Assembly: GCF_938028825.1 (NCBI RefSeq)
Contig: NZ_CALIZP010000047.1
Location: 1 to 46,036, forward strand
Reading direction: 5' to 3'
Source of the DNA: an uncultured Cardiobacterium sp.
GTDB taxonomy: Bacteria; Pseudomonadota; Gammaproteobacteria; Cardiobacteriales; Cardiobacteriaceae
DNA: 46,036 nt
Part shown: piece by piece, positions 1-7,461 of the stretch
Layout of the letters: each line of letters begins with the position of its first letter
Numbering within the stretch: position 1 is the stretch's first letter
Program-made: the position numbers and the translations under genes
The notes under the pieces: model-generated
What the model saw: only the letters and a program-made list of their open reading frames with translations
The model's database searches: none
What the model was told of the DNA's origin: nothing

Positions 1-136
1 AGCGAAACCCAACAACCACGCCGCCTGAGCGAAACCCAACAACCACGCCGCCTGACGCGAAGCCCACAACCACGCCGCTTGAACGCGAAGCCCGTAGCCA
101 CGCCGCCTGACACGAACCCAGTAACCACGCTGCCCG
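1..136. repeat. Tandem array of a ~27-bp unit
   Basis: About five head-to-tail units of 27-28 bases. The first two (1-27 and 28-54) are identical and the next three (55-81, 82-109, 110-136) are diverged. Each unit ends in a core like CCACGCCGCCTG. There are no spacers between units, so this is not a CRISPR. The array is cut by the left window edge and may be longer. Related units occur in intergenic DNA at about 2331-2377 and 24757-24808, so the unit is a dispersed non-coding family rather than part of one gene. Confidence 0.8.
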
Positions 137-149
137 GCGGCCACGCACA

Positions 150-177
150 AAAAAACCGCCCCGGAGGGCGGTTTTCT
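150..177. terminator. Rho-independent terminator after the pirin gene
   Basis: A GC stem (ACCGCC paired with GGCGGT around a short CCGGA-type loop) is flanked by A-rich sequence on one side and T-rich on the other, so it could work in both directions. It lies just beyond the stop of the leftward pirin gene. Confidence 0.7.
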
Positions 178-186
178 TGTCGCGCA

Positions 187-1059
187 TCAAGCGGCGAGGT
201 GGCCGAATTTGCCGGCGTTGTAATCGCGGATTTTTTCCAGGATTTCTTCGTGGGTGTTCATCACGAACGGGCCGTAGGCGGCAATCGGTTCGTCAATCGG
301 CACGCCGCTGAGGAGCAGCAGTTTGCCGGCCTCCGCTCCGGCGCTGAGGCGGATTTCGTCGCCTGCGTCGGTGAAGGTGGCGAGTTCGCTGGCGCGCAGG
401 GTGTCGCGGCCGTTGACCATCGTCTCGCCGCGCAGGGCGACCAGGAGCAGGTTGTGCGTGGCAGGCACCGGCAGGCGGAGGTTGCCTCCGGCTTCGAGGT
501 CGATTTCCCACATGTTCAGCTCGCTGTGGGTGTGCGCCGCGCCGTGAGTGCCGTCGAGCTCGCCGGCGATGATGCGCACGTTGCCGCCGTCGCGCCGCAC
601 CACGGGGATGTCCGCCGCCTGGATGCTTTGATAAGCAGGGGCGGTGTTTTTCTTCGCCGCCGGCAGGTTGACCCACAGTTGCACCATTTCGAAGATGCCG
701 CCGCGTTTGCTGAACGCTTCGCTGTGGAATTCTTCGTGGACGATGCCGTTGCCTGCGGTCATCCATTGCACGTCGCCCGCGCCGATGATGCCGCCGCCGC
801 CGTTGCTGTCGCGGTGCGCCACTTCGCCTTGCAGGGCGAGGGTGACGGTTTCAAAGCCCGCGTGCGGGTGGGCGCCGACGCCTTTCGGGGTCTTGGCTTC
901 GTTCGGCGCGAAGTGCTGCGGCATGGCGTAGTCGAGCATGAGGAAGGGGGTAGTGTATTTGTCGCCCTGCATGTGGTTGAAGAGCGGGGAGACGTGGAAG
1001 CCGTCGCCGACCCAGTGGCGGGCAGGAGCGCGGTGGATGGAGCGGATGTTTCGGATCAT
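187..1059 (-). CDS. Pirin family protein
   Basis: A 290-residue bicupin of the pirin family. The N-terminal cupin carries the family's metal-binding set: His64 and His66 in GVGAHPHAGFE, and His108 and Glu110 in GNGIVHEE, with the HRDS and GDVQWMTAG motifs between. Pirins are iron-binding proteins; some bacterial members have quercetinase activity and others act as protein partners or redox sensors, so the substrate here is unknown. The start has a good ribosome site (AAGGAA). It lies 34 bases after the UPF0291 gene on the same strand and probably shares its transcript. A LysR regulator is divergent, an arrangement often seen for pirin genes. Confidence 0.93.
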   Translation of the reverse strand: MIRNIRSIHRAPARHWVGDGFHVSPLFNHMQGDKYTTPFLMLDYAMPQHFAPNEAKTPKGVGAHPHAGFETVTLALQGEVAHRDSNGGGGIIGAGDVQWMTAGNGIVHEEFHSEAFSKRGGIFEMVQLWVNLPAAKKNTAPAYQSIQAADIPVVRRDGGNVRIIAGELDGTHGAAHTHSELNMWEIDLEAGGNLRLPVPATHNLLLVALRGETMVNGRDTLRASELATFTDAGDEIRLSAGAEAGKLLLLSGVPIDEPIAAYGPFVMNTHEEILEKIRDYNAGKFGHLAA

Positions 1060-1093
1060 GGTTTTTTCCTTGTTATATGAATGGGTTATGCGG

Positions 1094-1330
1094 TTAGGTG
1101 TACTGCACCAAGCCTGCCGCTTGTGCCGCGCGCAGTTTGCCGGGGGTCACGTCGCGGCCTTCCGGATCAAGCACGGTGGCGGTTGCGAGCAGGCTGCCGA
1201 GCTGGCCGCGAATGGCGGCGAGGTAGCGGCGGCGCAGGGTGTCGCGTTCGGCAGTCTCGGCGGCGGTGAGCGCGCGAGTGCGGCTCAGGCGGGCGAGGGC
1301 GTTAATTCTGTCCAGTTCTTTGATTTTCAT
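1094..1330 (-). CDS. UPF0291 (DUF896) family small protein
   Basis: A 78-residue protein that matches the UPF0291/DUF896 pattern: an N-terminal helical hairpin (KELDRINALARL, then a stretch starting LTAAE), a basic second helix (RRRYLAAIRGQL) and the signature DPEGRDVTPGKLRAA near the C-terminus. The family is best known from Firmicutes (YnzC, YozO of Bacillus) and its function is unsettled. A strong AGGAGA ribosome site precedes the ATG. It heads a probable two-gene operon with pirin. Family assignment rests on motif recall. Confidence 0.75.
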   Translation of the reverse strand: MKIKELDRINALARLSRTRALTAAETAERDTLRRRYLAAIRGQLGSLLATATVLDPEGRDVTPGKLRAAQAAGLVQYT

Positions 1331-1373
1331 CGCTTTATTCTCCTGTTAGTGCCAGCGTGTGGCGATGGGGCGC

Positions 1374-1402
1374 ATTGTAGGGTGTAGGCATTTATGGAAC
1401 AA
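1374..1402 (-). promoter_or_regulatory. Predicted sigma70 promoter for the UPF0291-pirin operon
   Basis: Read on the minus strand: a -35-like TTGTTC (1402-1397), 17 bases, then a -10-like TACAAT (1379-1374). It lies 44 bases upstream of the UPF0291 start codon. One copy of a 13-bp direct repeat (1388-1400) overlaps the -35 and spacer. Confidence 0.5.
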
Positions 1403-1439
1403 TCCAGCTTTTTCAAACCGAGAGTTGCATTTATGGAAC
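1388..1439. promoter_or_regulatory. Direct repeat in the LysR/pirin divergent region, possible operator
   Basis: The 13-mer GCATTTATGGAAC occurs at 1388-1400 and exactly again at 1427-1439, 39 bases apart. The first copy covers the -35 and spacer of the leftward promoter; the second overlaps the preferred start codon of the LysR gene. That position fits a regulator site controlling both directions, but no binding data exist and the repeat may simply be a local duplication. Confidence 0.35.
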
Positions 1440-2308
1440 GTGTTGACCTGAACGATATGGCGCTTCTCGTCGCAACGGTGCAGGCGGGCAGCCTGAGCCG
1501 CGCCGCCGAGCAGTTGCGTCTGCCGAAATCACGCCTCAGCCGCCGCCTGACCGCGCTGGAAGCGGCGCTGGGCAGCAAGCTGCTCGACCGTGGCCGCAGC
1601 GGCGTGCGCCTGAACGAGCTGGGCGAGGATTTTTTTCGCCGCGCGCGGCTGATGCTGGATTGCGCGGAGCAGGCGGTGTACAGCGTGCGCCAGTCGCTGG
1701 ACGAGCCGCAGGGGCTGCTGCGCCTGTCGCTGTCGCTGGAAATGCAGCGTCTTTTTCTCGAACCGCATCTCGCCGATTTTCTCCGCCAACATCCTGCGGT
1801 AACGCTGGATGTCTGCGTGGAAAACCGCCGTGTCAGCCTGATTCAGGACGGCATCGACATCGCCCTGCGTGTCGGCGCGCCCACGCAGGATGATGTGGTG
1901 GCGCGGCGCATCGGCACACTGGATTTCGGCCTTTATGCCGCGCCGGATTACCTCGCTGCCCACCCGCCCATCACGGTGCCGCAGGAGGTGGCGCAGCACC
2001 CGCTGCTGCACAAGGGCGACGGCAGCGACTGGCGGCTGCTCAACGGCGCGCAGCGGCACAGCATCGAGGCAGGCAAACGGGTCACGGCGAACGACGCCTT
2101 CCTGCTGGCGCAACTGGCGCGCGACGGCGCGGGCATCGCCCTCCTGCCGAACCTGCCCGCCCTCACCGCGTTCCTCGTCCGCGTCCTGCCCGACTGGGCG
2201 ACGGAACCCCTGCCGCTGCACGCGCTTTACTTCAAGAATCGCGGTTTTGCCCCGGCGGTGCGCCGTTTCGTGGACTGGTTCTCGGCGGTTTTTCAGCGGG
2301 AGGTGTAG
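1433..2308 (+). CDS. LysR family transcriptional regulator
   Basis: A LysR-type regulator with an N-terminal winged helix-turn-helix (LSRAAEQLRLPKSRLSRRL) and a LysR substrate-binding domain ending in a typical hydrophobic tail. The longest frame starts at ATG 1394, but family members begin near MERVDLNDMALL, so the ATG at 1433 (291 residues) is preferred. Both ATGs lie in copies of a 13-bp repeat. It is divergent from the UPF0291-pirin pair, which it probably regulates (inference from position). The inducer is unknown. Confidence 0.9.
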   Translation: MERVDLNDMALLVATVQAGSLSRAAEQLRLPKSRLSRRLTALEAALGSKLLDRGRSGVRLNELGEDFFRRARLMLDCAEQAVYSVRQSLDEPQGLLRLSLSLEMQRLFLEPHLADFLRQHPAVTLDVCVENRRVSLIQDGIDIALRVGAPTQDDVVARRIGTLDFGLYAAPDYLAAHPPITVPQEVAQHPLLHKGDGSDWRLLNGAQRHSIEAGKRVTANDAFLLAQLARDGAGIALLPNLPALTAFLVRVLPDWATEPLPLHALYFKNRGFAPAVRRFVDWFSAVFQREV

Positions 2309-2330
2309 GAATGCCGCCTGACACTCCCAG

Positions 2331-2377
2331 CAACCACGCCGCCTGAGCGAAACCCGGTAACCACGTCCGCGATCCCG
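2331..2377. repeat. Dispersed copies of the 27-bp repeat unit
   Basis: About one and a half copies of the unit seen at 1-136, recognisable by the CAACCACGCCGCCTGAGCGA core, in the gap between the LysR gene and the rhodanese gene. Confidence 0.65.
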
Positions 2378-2446
2378 GCAAGCGGCGATTTTGCCCGTTG
2401 CCCGCAGGGGGCCGGCATAACAGTAGGGAAAGTGCGGGCAAGCGTC

Positions 2447-2452
2447 TATAAT
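2447..2452 (+). promoter_or_regulatory. Predicted -10 box for the rhodanese gene
   Basis: A perfect TATAAT lies 30 bases before the rhodanese ATG. No convincing -35 hexamer is visible at 16-18 bases upstream. Confidence 0.45.
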
Positions 2453-2481
2453 TCCGTCCTTTTCAACCCACGGACCCAACC

Positions 2482-2901
2482 ATGACCTTCGGACAATTCT
2501 TCGCAGACAACCTCCTCATGTTCCTCCTCTTTTTCGCCTGCATCGCCGGCATCATCTTCTTTGAAATGCGCGACCGCAACGCCGCCGGGGAAAAGGTCGG
2601 TAATGCCCGCGCTGCCATCCTCGCCAACGACAACGGCACGATTATTGACATCCGCCCCGCGCCCGATTTTCATCAGGCGCACATTGCCGGGGCGAAGAAT
2701 TTCCCGCTGGCCGATCTCGCCACTCAGCTGGGCAAAATCCGGAGCGCGAAGAACCGCCCGCTCATCGTCTATGACACGGACGGCATGAGCGTCAACGCGG
2801 CAGCCAAAACTCTGCGCGCCGGCGGTTTCGAGGCGATTTTTGTCCTTGAAGGCGGCATCAACGGCTGGCTGGCGGAGAATCTCCCCGTTGTCAGCAAATA
2901 A
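2482..2901 (+). CDS. Membrane-anchored rhodanese-like protein, active-site Cys missing
   Basis: 139 residues: one N-terminal membrane segment (about 11-28) followed by a cytoplasmic rhodanese domain of YibN type (TIIDIRP, then HIAGAKNFP, then EGGINGW). Rhodaneses carry the catalytic Cys at the start of the loop after the strand reading PLIVY. Here the loop reads DTDGMS, so Asp98 stands where Cys is expected. The protein is therefore probably not a sulfurtransferase and may have a binding or scaffolding role (inference). As in E. coli, a yibN-type gene precedes grxC. Confidence 0.88.
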   Translation: MTFGQFFADNLLMFLLFFACIAGIIFFEMRDRNAAGEKVGNARAAILANDNGTIIDIRPAPDFHQAHIAGAKNFPLADLATQLGKIRSAKNRPLIVYDTDGMSVNAAAKTLRAGGFEAIFVLEGGINGWLAENLPVVSK

Positions 2902-2904
2902 CCC

Positions 2905-3009
2905 TGACCTATTCCAAAACGCAATCTGGCGGCGTTGGCGCGCCTCGCCGTACTTATCTGTACTGTCTTCGCCGCGCCGCCTTGCCAGCTAGCGTTTTGG
3001 CATAGGTCA
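2905..3009. repeat. 105-bp inverted-repeat element between rhodanese and grxC
   Basis: The outer arms 2905-2922 and 2992-3009 are inverted copies that match at 17 of 18 positions (TGACCTATTCCAAAACGC). The inner part continues as an imperfect palindrome (CTGGC/GCCAG and further GC pairs) around a centre containing GTACTTATCTGTAC. It fills almost the whole gap. It could be a small non-autonomous mobile element or an RNA hairpin that affects read-through into grxC. A diverged copy of the core is seen at about 34035-34085. Confidence 0.7.
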
Positions 3010-3049
3010 TCCTCCCACATTCACCATCTGCACACATACGAGGCTTCCC

Positions 3050-3307
3050 ATGCAACCCGTCACCATGTATTACAAACCGACCTGCCCCTACTGCCAGCGC
3101 GCCCACGCCCTGCTCACCGCCAAAGGCGTGCATTACGAAGGCATCGACATCAGCCGCGAACCCGGCCGTCGCGACGAAATGATCAAGCGCGCGCACGGCC
3201 GCCAGACGGTGCCGCAAATCTTCATCGGCACGACCCACGTCGGCGGCTGCGATGACCTCTACGCCCTGGAAGACGCGGGCAAGCTCGACACCCTCCTCGC
3301 CGGTTAA
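3050..3307 (+). CDS. grxC: Glutaredoxin 3
   Basis: An 85-residue class I glutaredoxin. The redox-active CPYC pair is Cys12/Cys15, followed by the conserved TVPQIFI cis-Pro loop and the GG-C-DD glutathione-binding segment near the C-terminus. It reduces disulfides and glutathione mixed disulfides in the cytoplasm. It follows the rhodanese gene as in enterobacteria, but here is followed 13 bases later by lolC rather than secB. Confidence 0.95.
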   Translation: MQPVTMYYKPTCPYCQRAHALLTAKGVHYEGIDISREPGRRDEMIKRAHGRQTVPQIFIGTTHVGGCDDLYALEDAGKLDTLLAG

Positions 3308-3319
3308 ACGGACAGCATC

Positions 3320-4567
3320 ATGCAACTCCTGCCCTTCAAAATCGGCCTGCGCTACAGCTACGCGCGCAGCGGTGCGCGTTTCATCGGCCTGAACGCCATC
3401 CTCGCCGTCATCGGCATCACCATCGGCATCGCCGCGCTCATCGTCGTCCTCTCCGTCATGAACGGCGTCGTCACCCAGGTGCGCGACAAGATGCTCTCCA
3501 TGACTTCGCACGCCATGCTGCGCAGCGACGACGGCACCGGCGTTATCCCGCCCGAATTCGATCCGGCGCAGTACCTTGCGGGGCGCTCCGAACTCGTCGC
3601 CTACGCACCCTATGTGCAGGGGCAGGGGCTGATTGGCGACAGCGAACGCTTCCAGGGCGTCGTCCTGCAAGGCGTGGATCCCGCCGAAGAAGGCAAGGTC
3701 TCGAAAACCTTTGCCAATCTCGACCCCGAAATCAGCAGCCAGCTGCAAGCGGGCGATTTCAACCTCATCCTGGGCGAAGTGTTGGCCAAACAGATCAACG
3801 CCAAACCCGGCGACAAAGTCACCATCATCGTGCCGCAGGTCACGGCGAGCGCCGCCGGCCTCCTGCCGCGCATCAAGCGTTTCACCCTCATCGGCACGTT
3901 CAGCAGCGGCCACTACGCCTTCGACAACGGCGTGGCGCTGGTTAACCTCAAAGACGCCGCCAAACTGCTGCAACTGCCCGACGGCGTGACCGGCTACCAC
4001 ATCATGCTGCATGACCCGATGCAGGCACCGCTGCTGCGCGATGTGCTGAACCCCGAACTGCCGCCCGGCGTCTATGCCAGCGACTGGAGCCTCGACAACG
4101 CCTCCTATTTCAGCGCGGTGCAGACGGAAAAACACGCCATGTTCATCATCCTCTGCCTCATCGTCATGGTCGCTGCCTTCGGCCTGCTCTCCTCCATGTA
4201 CATGGTCGTCACCGAAAAACGGCGCGACATCGCCATCCTGCGCACCATGGGCATGACGCGGCGGCAAATCGGCCGCATCTTCCTCACCCAGGGCCTCACC
4301 TTCGGCGCGCTCGGCACCGTGCTCGGCGTCAGCCTCGGCATCCTCATCGCCATCAACGTCCCCGCCATCATGGCGTTTCTGGAAAAACACACCGGCTACG
4401 CCCTGCCCGCGCAGATGTACTTCATCAACGAACTGCCCGCGAAAATCGACCCGGCCGTCATCAGCGGCATCAGCATCGTCACCCTGGTGCTGACCCTGCT
4501 TTTCTCCATCATCCCGGCGATGATGGCCGCCCGCACCGAACCCGCCCGCGCCCTGTCCCACGAGTAA
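3320..4567 (+). CDS. lolC: Lipoprotein-releasing ABC transporter permease (LolC/LolE family)
   Basis: A 415-residue inner-membrane permease with the LolC/E layout: one membrane segment near the N-terminus (about 24-47), a large periplasmic domain, then three membrane segments in the last ~150 residues. It starts with the family-typical PFKIGLRYSYAR. With LolD it extracts outer-membrane lipoproteins from the inner membrane and passes them to LolA. lolD follows after 3 bases, and no second permease gene (lolE) lies beside them. The organism may therefore use a single LolF-like permease as a homodimer, or lolE lies elsewhere. Confidence 0.93.
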   Translation: MQLLPFKIGLRYSYARSGARFIGLNAILAVIGITIGIAALIVVLSVMNGVVTQVRDKMLSMTSHAMLRSDDGTGVIPPEFDPAQYLAGRSELVAYAPYVQGQGLIGDSERFQGVVLQGVDPAEEGKVSKTFANLDPEISSQLQAGDFNLILGEVLAKQINAKPGDKVTIIVPQVTASAAGLLPRIKRFTLIGTFSSGHYAFDNGVALVNLKDAAKLLQLPDGVTGYHIMLHDPMQAPLLRDVLNPELPPGVYASDWSLDNASYFSAVQTEKHAMFIILCLIVMVAAFGLLSSMYMVVTEKRRDIAILRTMGMTRRQIGRIFLTQGLTFGALGTVLGVSLGILIAINVPAIMAFLEKHTGYALPAQMYFINELPAKIDPAVISGISIVTLVLTLLFSIIPAMMAARTEPARALSHE

Positions 4568-4570
4568 ACC

Positions 4571-5272
4571 ATGAGCGAAAACGTCCTCACCGCCAGCAAC
4601 CTGCACTTCGCCTACCACGGCAAAGGCGAAGACCTCACCATCTTGCGCGGCACCGACCTTGCCCTCGCGCGCGGCGAAACCGTCGCCGTCGTCGGTGCCT
4701 CCGGCACCGGCAAAAGCACCCTGCTGCACGTCCTGGCCGGCCTCGACACCCCGCAGCAGGGCGACATCACCCTCTGCGGCGAAAACCTCAACCGCGCCGC
4801 CGACAGCCGCCGCACCCGCCTGCGCAACCGCCACATGGGCTTCGTGTACCAGTTCCACCATCTGCTGCCCGAATTCAGCGCGGTGGAAAACGTCGCCATG
4901 CCGCTGCTCATCCGTGGCGACAAACCCGCGCAGGCCTACCGGCAGGCGGGCGAACTGCTGGCAGCGGTCGGCCTCGGCGAACGCCTCAAACACCGCCCCG
5001 GCGAACTCTCCGGCGGCGAGCGGCAGCGGGCGGCGATTGCGCGCGCGCTGGTCAACCGCCCCGACTGCCTGCTTGCGGACGAACCGACCGGCAACCTCGA
5101 CCGCGACAACGCCACCCACGCCTTCGCCCTGATGAAAAACCTCATCGGCGAGCAGCACGGCGCGATGATCATCGTCACCCACGACATGGAACTGGCGCGG
5201 CAAATGGACCGCTGCCTCTACCTCGTCGGCGGCAAACTGAGCGATACCCCGCCGCCTGCCGCCACCGCCTGA
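4571..5272 (+). CDS. lolD: Lipoprotein-releasing ABC transporter ATPase LolD
   Basis: A 233-residue ABC ATPase of the LolD/MacB class: Walker A GASGTGKST (42-50), Q-loop segment YQFHHLLPEFSAVENV, signature LSGGERQR, Walker B LLADEPTGNLD and the switch His in IIVTHD. It supplies the energy for lipoprotein release by the permease encoded just upstream. Confidence 0.96.
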   Translation: MSENVLTASNLHFAYHGKGEDLTILRGTDLALARGETVAVVGASGTGKSTLLHVLAGLDTPQQGDITLCGENLNRAADSRRTRLRNRHMGFVYQFHHLLPEFSAVENVAMPLLIRGDKPAQAYRQAGELLAAVGLGERLKHRPGELSGGERQRAAIARALVNRPDCLLADEPTGNLDRDNATHAFALMKNLIGEQHGAMIIVTHDMELARQMDRCLYLVGGKLSDTPPPAATA

Positions 5273-5281
5273 AACGAACAA

Positions 5282-5305
5282 CGCCCCGCCAGCGGGGTAT
5301 TTTTC
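5282..5305 (+). terminator. Rho-independent terminator after lolD
   Basis: The stem CCCCGC/GCGGGG with a minimal loop is followed by a T-run, 10 bases after the lolD stop. Confidence 0.75.
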
Positions 5306-5387
5306 CATCCGCCCTCCGCTCTGGAAAAGAGAAATCCCATGCGCCGCCATGCCCCACCCCTGAGGCGCGAAGAAGCCTGAACCGCCC

Positions 5388-6773
5388 ATGCCCGTCCCCG
5401 CCGGGCGCAGAACCCGCCTGCGCTATTACCTGCACCGCAAACTGCGCCAATCCTCGCGCATCTCGCGCAAAAGCCTCGAATTGGCCTGCCTGCTGATTGG
5501 CGCGACCCTGGTCGCGCTGGTCTCGCTCGCCTTCGCCACCCTCGCCGATCTGGCATTGGGGGCAAACGTGTGGTGGGCGGGGCGCTGGCCGCTCATGCCG
5601 TGGTTCATCCTGCCGCCCGGCCTCGCCGCGCTGGTCTATTGCACCAACCGCTACGCGCCCTGCGTCGCGGGCAGCGGCATCCCGCAAGTCATCGCCGCCA
5701 TCAGCCTGCCGTATGGCGCGGACAAGGGGCGGCTGGTCGCGCTGCGCCAGACCCTGTGGAAAATCCCGCTGACGTTTCTCGCCATGCTCATCGGTGCCTC
5801 CGTCGGCCGCGAAGGGCCGTCGGTGCAGGTCGGCGCGGCGGTGATGCTCGCCTGGGGTGCCTACTGCCGCCGCCACCGCCTCGCCTTCGGCGGCTTCAGC
5901 GCCAACGAACTGCTGGCGACCGGCGCGGCGGGCGGCCTCGCTGCCGCCTTCAACGCCCCGCTCGCCGGCATCATCTTCGCCATCGAAGAACTGGGGCGCG
6001 GCCTGCACCTGCAATGGCAGCGGCGCGTGCTGCTCGGCGTGCTTGCCGCCGGCTTCATCCTCGTCGCCATCAAGGGCAACAGCCCCTATTTCCCGCGCTA
6101 CGGCGGCACGGGCAGCGCACCGCTCGCCTGGATCATCCTCTGTGGCCTCACCTGCGGCCTCGCGGGCGGCATCTTCGCCCGCCTGCTCGCCAAAGGACCG
6201 GCGGGCTACGTGCCGCCGTGCTGGCGCGCCCGCCTGCGCCGCCACCCGCTCATCACGGCCTTCGCGCTCGGCCTGCTCCTCGCCGCACTCGGCACATACA
6301 GCCACGGGCAAACCTACGGCACGGGTTACCAAACGGTGGCGGCGGCGCTGCACGGCATCCCGCCCGAACCGGCGGGCACGGGGCTCGCCAAACTCGCCGC
6401 AACCGTCGCTACCTACTGGACCGGCATCGCGGGCGGCATCTTCACCCCCGCCCTCTCGACCGGTGCGGGCATCGGCAGCGCCCTGTGGCTGCTCTCGGAC
6501 GGCAGCGTCGCGCAGGGCCTCATCGCCCTGCTCTGCACCGCCGCCTTCCTCGCCGCCGCGACGCAGTCGCCCGTTACCGCCAGCGTGGTGGTGATGGAAA
6601 TGACCGGCAGCCAGCCGCTGCTCATCTGGCTGCTGATGGCGAGCCTCATCGCCTCGTGGCTGTCACAGCAAATCCAGCCCAGGCCGTTCTACCACTATGC
6701 CGCCGCCCGCTGGCGGGAGCGGGTGATGCCGGCAGGTGCGGATGCCAGCGGGCGTGGCCGGGCGCCGTCCTGA
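5388..6773 (+). CDS. ClC-type chloride channel/antiporter
   Basis: A 461-residue polytopic membrane protein of the ClC family. Ion-path motifs are intact: GSGIPQV (95-101), GREGPSVQ (140-147) with the gating Glu142, GIFTPAL, and a YGTGYQ segment. The FNAPLAGIIFAIEEL helix carries the inner acidic residue typical of H+/Cl- exchangers, so antiport rather than a pure channel is likely. It probably helps with acid stress. No clear ribosome site is seen before the chosen ATG, so the exact start is uncertain. The arginine-rich tail after the last membrane segment is short and lacks CBS domains. Confidence 0.93.
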   Translation: MPVPAGRRTRLRYYLHRKLRQSSRISRKSLELACLLIGATLVALVSLAFATLADLALGANVWWAGRWPLMPWFILPPGLAALVYCTNRYAPCVAGSGIPQVIAAISLPYGADKGRLVALRQTLWKIPLTFLAMLIGASVGREGPSVQVGAAVMLAWGAYCRRHRLAFGGFSANELLATGAAGGLAAAFNAPLAGIIFAIEELGRGLHLQWQRRVLLGVLAAGFILVAIKGNSPYFPRYGGTGSAPLAWIILCGLTCGLAGGIFARLLAKGPAGYVPPCWRARLRRHPLITAFALGLLLAALGTYSHGQTYGTGYQTVAAALHGIPPEPAGTGLAKLAATVATYWTGIAGGIFTPALSTGAGIGSALWLLSDGSVAQGLIALLCTAAFLAAATQSPVTASVVVMEMTGSQPLLIWLLMASLIASWLSQQIQPRPFYHYAAARWRERVMPAGADASGRGRAPS

Positions 6774-6816
6774 AAAACCCGTGGCCGGGGTGCCCCCATC
6801 GGGAAAAAGAAAAACG

Positions 6817-6845
6817 TTTACAACGCCGAAGTGCTTCGCTACCAT
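6817..6845 (+). promoter_or_regulatory. Predicted sigma70 promoter for dksA
   Basis: TTTACA (6817-6822), 17 bases, TACCAT (6840-6845), placing a start point near 6852 and a leader of about 35 bases before the dksA ATG. Confidence 0.45.
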
Positions 6846-6886
6846 GCGCCGCCAATTTCCAGAGCCCACAACGGATGGTAAAAAAC

Positions 6887-7309
6887 ATGAAAGAATACAA
6901 GGCGAAAACCCACTACACCCCCGCCAAAGGTGAAGAATACATGAGCGACGGCCAACTGGCCTACTTCACCGGACTGCTTGAAAACTGGAAGGCGGATATT
7001 CTTTCCGACAGCGACCGTACCAAAGAACATCTGCGGGATGACCGCACGCCCACCGCCGATCTCAATGACCGCGCCACACAGGAAGAAGAATTTTCCCTGG
7101 AATTGCGCACCCGCGACCGCGAACGCAAGCTGCTGCGCAAAATCGACAATGCCCTGGAACGCATCGTCCGCAAGGATTTCGGCTGGTGCGAACGCTGCGG
7201 CGAGGAAATTGGCCTACGCCGTCTGGAAGCCCGCCCCACCGCCGAACTGTGCATCGACTGCAAGGAAATCGCCGAACGGCAGGAACGCAACTTCCACGAA
7301 GCGCATTGA
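6887..7309 (+). CDS. dksA: RNA polymerase-binding transcription factor DksA
   Basis: 140 residues from ATG 6887, close to E. coli DksA throughout. The coiled-coil section contains DRATQEEEFSLELRTRDRE, with the acidic tip D-R-A intact. The C-terminal zinc finger has Cys-X2-Cys-X17-Cys-X2-Cys (CERC, then CIDC). DksA enters the polymerase secondary channel and, with ppGpp, tunes stable-RNA and biosynthetic promoters. A second ATG at 6875 is in frame, but it overlaps the GGATGG sequence that would serve 6887 as ribosome site, so 6887 is preferred. A promoter and a terminator frame it as a single-gene unit. Confidence 0.96.
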   Translation: MKEYKAKTHYTPAKGEEYMSDGQLAYFTGLLENWKADILSDSDRTKEHLRDDRTPTADLNDRATQEEEFSLELRTRDRERKLLRKIDNALERIVRKDFGWCERCGEEIGLRRLEARPTAELCIDCKEIAERQERNFHEAH

Positions 7310-7323
7310 GCGACAATGCCGAT

Positions 7324-7350
7324 AAAAAACCCGCGTCAGCGGGTTTTTTT
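7324..7350 (+). terminator. Rho-independent terminator after dksA
   Basis: The stem AACCCGC/GCGGGTT around GTCA is followed by seven T, 14 bases after the dksA stop. Confidence 0.85.
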
Positions 7351-7375
7351 AGTGCCTGCAAACATCACGCCCCAA

Positions 7376-7405
7376 AAGGCCGCCCCCGCAGGCGGGGCGG
7401 GCCAC
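7376..7405 (-). terminator. Possible terminator after the methyltransferase gene
   Basis: An interrupted GC hairpin (GGCC and CCCC pairing with GGGG and GGCC) is followed on the minus strand by CTTTTG. It lies downstream of the leftward methyltransferase stop. The pairing is imperfect and the T-run is short. Confidence 0.35.
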
Positions 7406-7461
7406 GGGCCTTCGACAGCGTTTCCGCGCCCGCCGCCCGCGCCGGGTTGCGCGTTTCCGGC

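Noticed and set aside
1..136. CRISPR-like array
   Set aside because: Units of ~27 bases abut directly with no unique spacers, and no cas gene is present.
2954..5389. 811-residue leftward open frame
   Set aside because: It lies antisense to grxC, lolC and lolD, which have full family motifs; the frame is a by-product of GC-rich codon use.
5570..7309. Long fusion frame of an arginine-rich protein with DksA
   Set aside because: The first part is an off-frame reading of the chloride channel gene; the DksA start at 6887 with its own ribosome site and promoter explains the real product.
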